Source: Sedimentisphaerales bacterium (GTDB lineage Bacteria > Planctomycetota > Phycisphaerae > Sedimentisphaerales > Anaerobacaceae). Taken from it: a DNA stretch of 6,422 bases. Under the pieces are notes generated by a model. It saw only the letters and a list, made by a program, of their open reading frames with translations, made no database searches and had not been told where the DNA came from. The stretch covers positions 1 to 6,422 of the forward strand of contig JAFGTU010000339.1 in the NCBI GenBank assembly GCA_016933985.1, read 5' to 3'. The position numbers and the translations under genes were made by a program. Below, in pieces: positions 6,080-6,422 of this stretch. Positions within the stretch are counted from its first letter, which is position 1. Each line of letters opens with the position of its first letter.

Positions 6080-6422
6080 ATTAGAGCCGACCAATTGAAA
6101 GAGCTGCTGGGCAAGGTCAAAGACGGCGCCATCGGGATTGATGAGGCGGTGGAAGAGCTTCGTCACCTGCCCTTCGAGGACCTCGGCTTTGCCTGTATCG
6201 ACCATCATCGCCAGATCAGGCGGGGCTTCCCTGAGGTAATCTACTGCCCCGGCAAGGCCACCGGCCACATCATTAAGATATTCGAGACCCTCGCCGCAAA
6301 GGGCAACAACGTCCTCGCCACTCGCGCCCAGCCGGAGATATTCGATGCCTTAATCGCAACGCGCAAATTCCCAAATCTGCGATATGAGAAAACGGCCCGA
6401 GCCATTATCCTCGAACAGAAGC
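6080..6422 (+). CDS. larB: LarB, pyridinium-3,5-biscarboxylic acid mononucleotide synthase, N-terminal part (runs off right edge)
   Basis: The open frame encodes the start of LarB, a PurE-related enzyme that carboxylates and hydrolyses nicotinic acid adenine dinucleotide in the first step of nickel-pincer nucleotide cofactor synthesis (used by lactate racemase and other LarA-type enzymes). About 114 residues are visible. LKELLGKVKDGAIGIDEAVE is the usual N-terminal helical region. It is followed by LPFEDLGFACIDHHRQIRRG, the segment beginning GFPEVIY, and KGNNVLATRA, all typical of LarB. The PurE-like catalytic C-terminal domain is beyond the edge. An in-frame TGA at 6074-6076 bounds the start. 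Between it and the conserved LKELL segment there is no ATG or GTG, only ATT at 6080 and TTG at 6095. ATT is preferred because the ribosome-binding site fits it and the resulting MRADQLKELL start matches the family's usual length; TTG would leave a shortened start. LarC and LarE are not in view. Confidence 0.87.
   Translation, partial: MRADQLKELLGKVKDGAIGIDEAVEELRHLPFEDLGFACIDHHRQIRRGFPEVIYCPGKATGHIIKIFETLAAKGNNVLATRAQPEIFDALIATRKFPNLRYEKTARAIILEQK

Noticed and set aside
5855..6268. A 137-codon minus-strand open frame crossing the serine hydrolase-larB junction
   Set aside because: It is antisense to the HTG region of the hydrolase and the conserved N-terminus of LarB, and its translation matches no family I know.
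1..6422. CRISPR arrays, tRNA or rRNA genes, insertion sequences and att sites
   Set aside because: I saw no direct-repeat arrays, cloverleaf-like segments, transposase motifs or terminal inverted repeats. The only sizeable non-coding stretch is the intergenic region at 3636-3843.

Overview
The window reads as a piece of a bacterial chromosome with moderately high GC content and dense gene packing. The mix of a DUF1080-type 3-ketoglycoside hydrolase, a DUF2961/GH172 protein and a GH57-like protein beside ordinary housekeeping genes suggests Planctomycetota, perhaps Phycisphaerae or a related lineage. This is inferred from gene content alone; there is no rRNA or other marker to prove it. I see no mobile elements, CRISPR arrays, tRNA genes or rRNA genes.

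The left half (1-3635) is a minus-strand, carbohydrate-directed run of three genes, transcribed from about 3635 down to 1. The first encodes an exported DUF1080 protein that is probably lipid-anchored. The second, 21 nt further on, encodes an exported DUF2961/GH172 glycosidase. The third, after another 38 nt, encodes a GH57-like protein with no signal peptide that runs off the left edge. The spacing and shared strand suggest one operon. If the family assignments hold, the two exported enzymes act on sugars outside the cytoplasm and the third acts inside.

The middle (3636-3843) is a divergent intergenic region. It holds the Shine-Dalgarno sequence of the minus-strand operon, a perfect 6-bp inverted repeat and a possible plus-strand -10 box.

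The right half (3844-6422) is a plus-strand run of three genes. It holds tsaD (tRNA t6A modification), then a secreted class C beta-lactamase-like serine hydrolase 7 nt downstream, then, 12 nt further on, the start of larB (nickel-pincer nucleotide cofactor synthesis), which runs off the right edge. The larB reading frame appears to begin with a rare ATT codon behind a strong Shine-Dalgarno sequence.

No clearly new system is visible. The observations most worth following are the exported GH172/DUF1080 pair linked to an atypical GH57-like protein, and the putative AUU start of larB.
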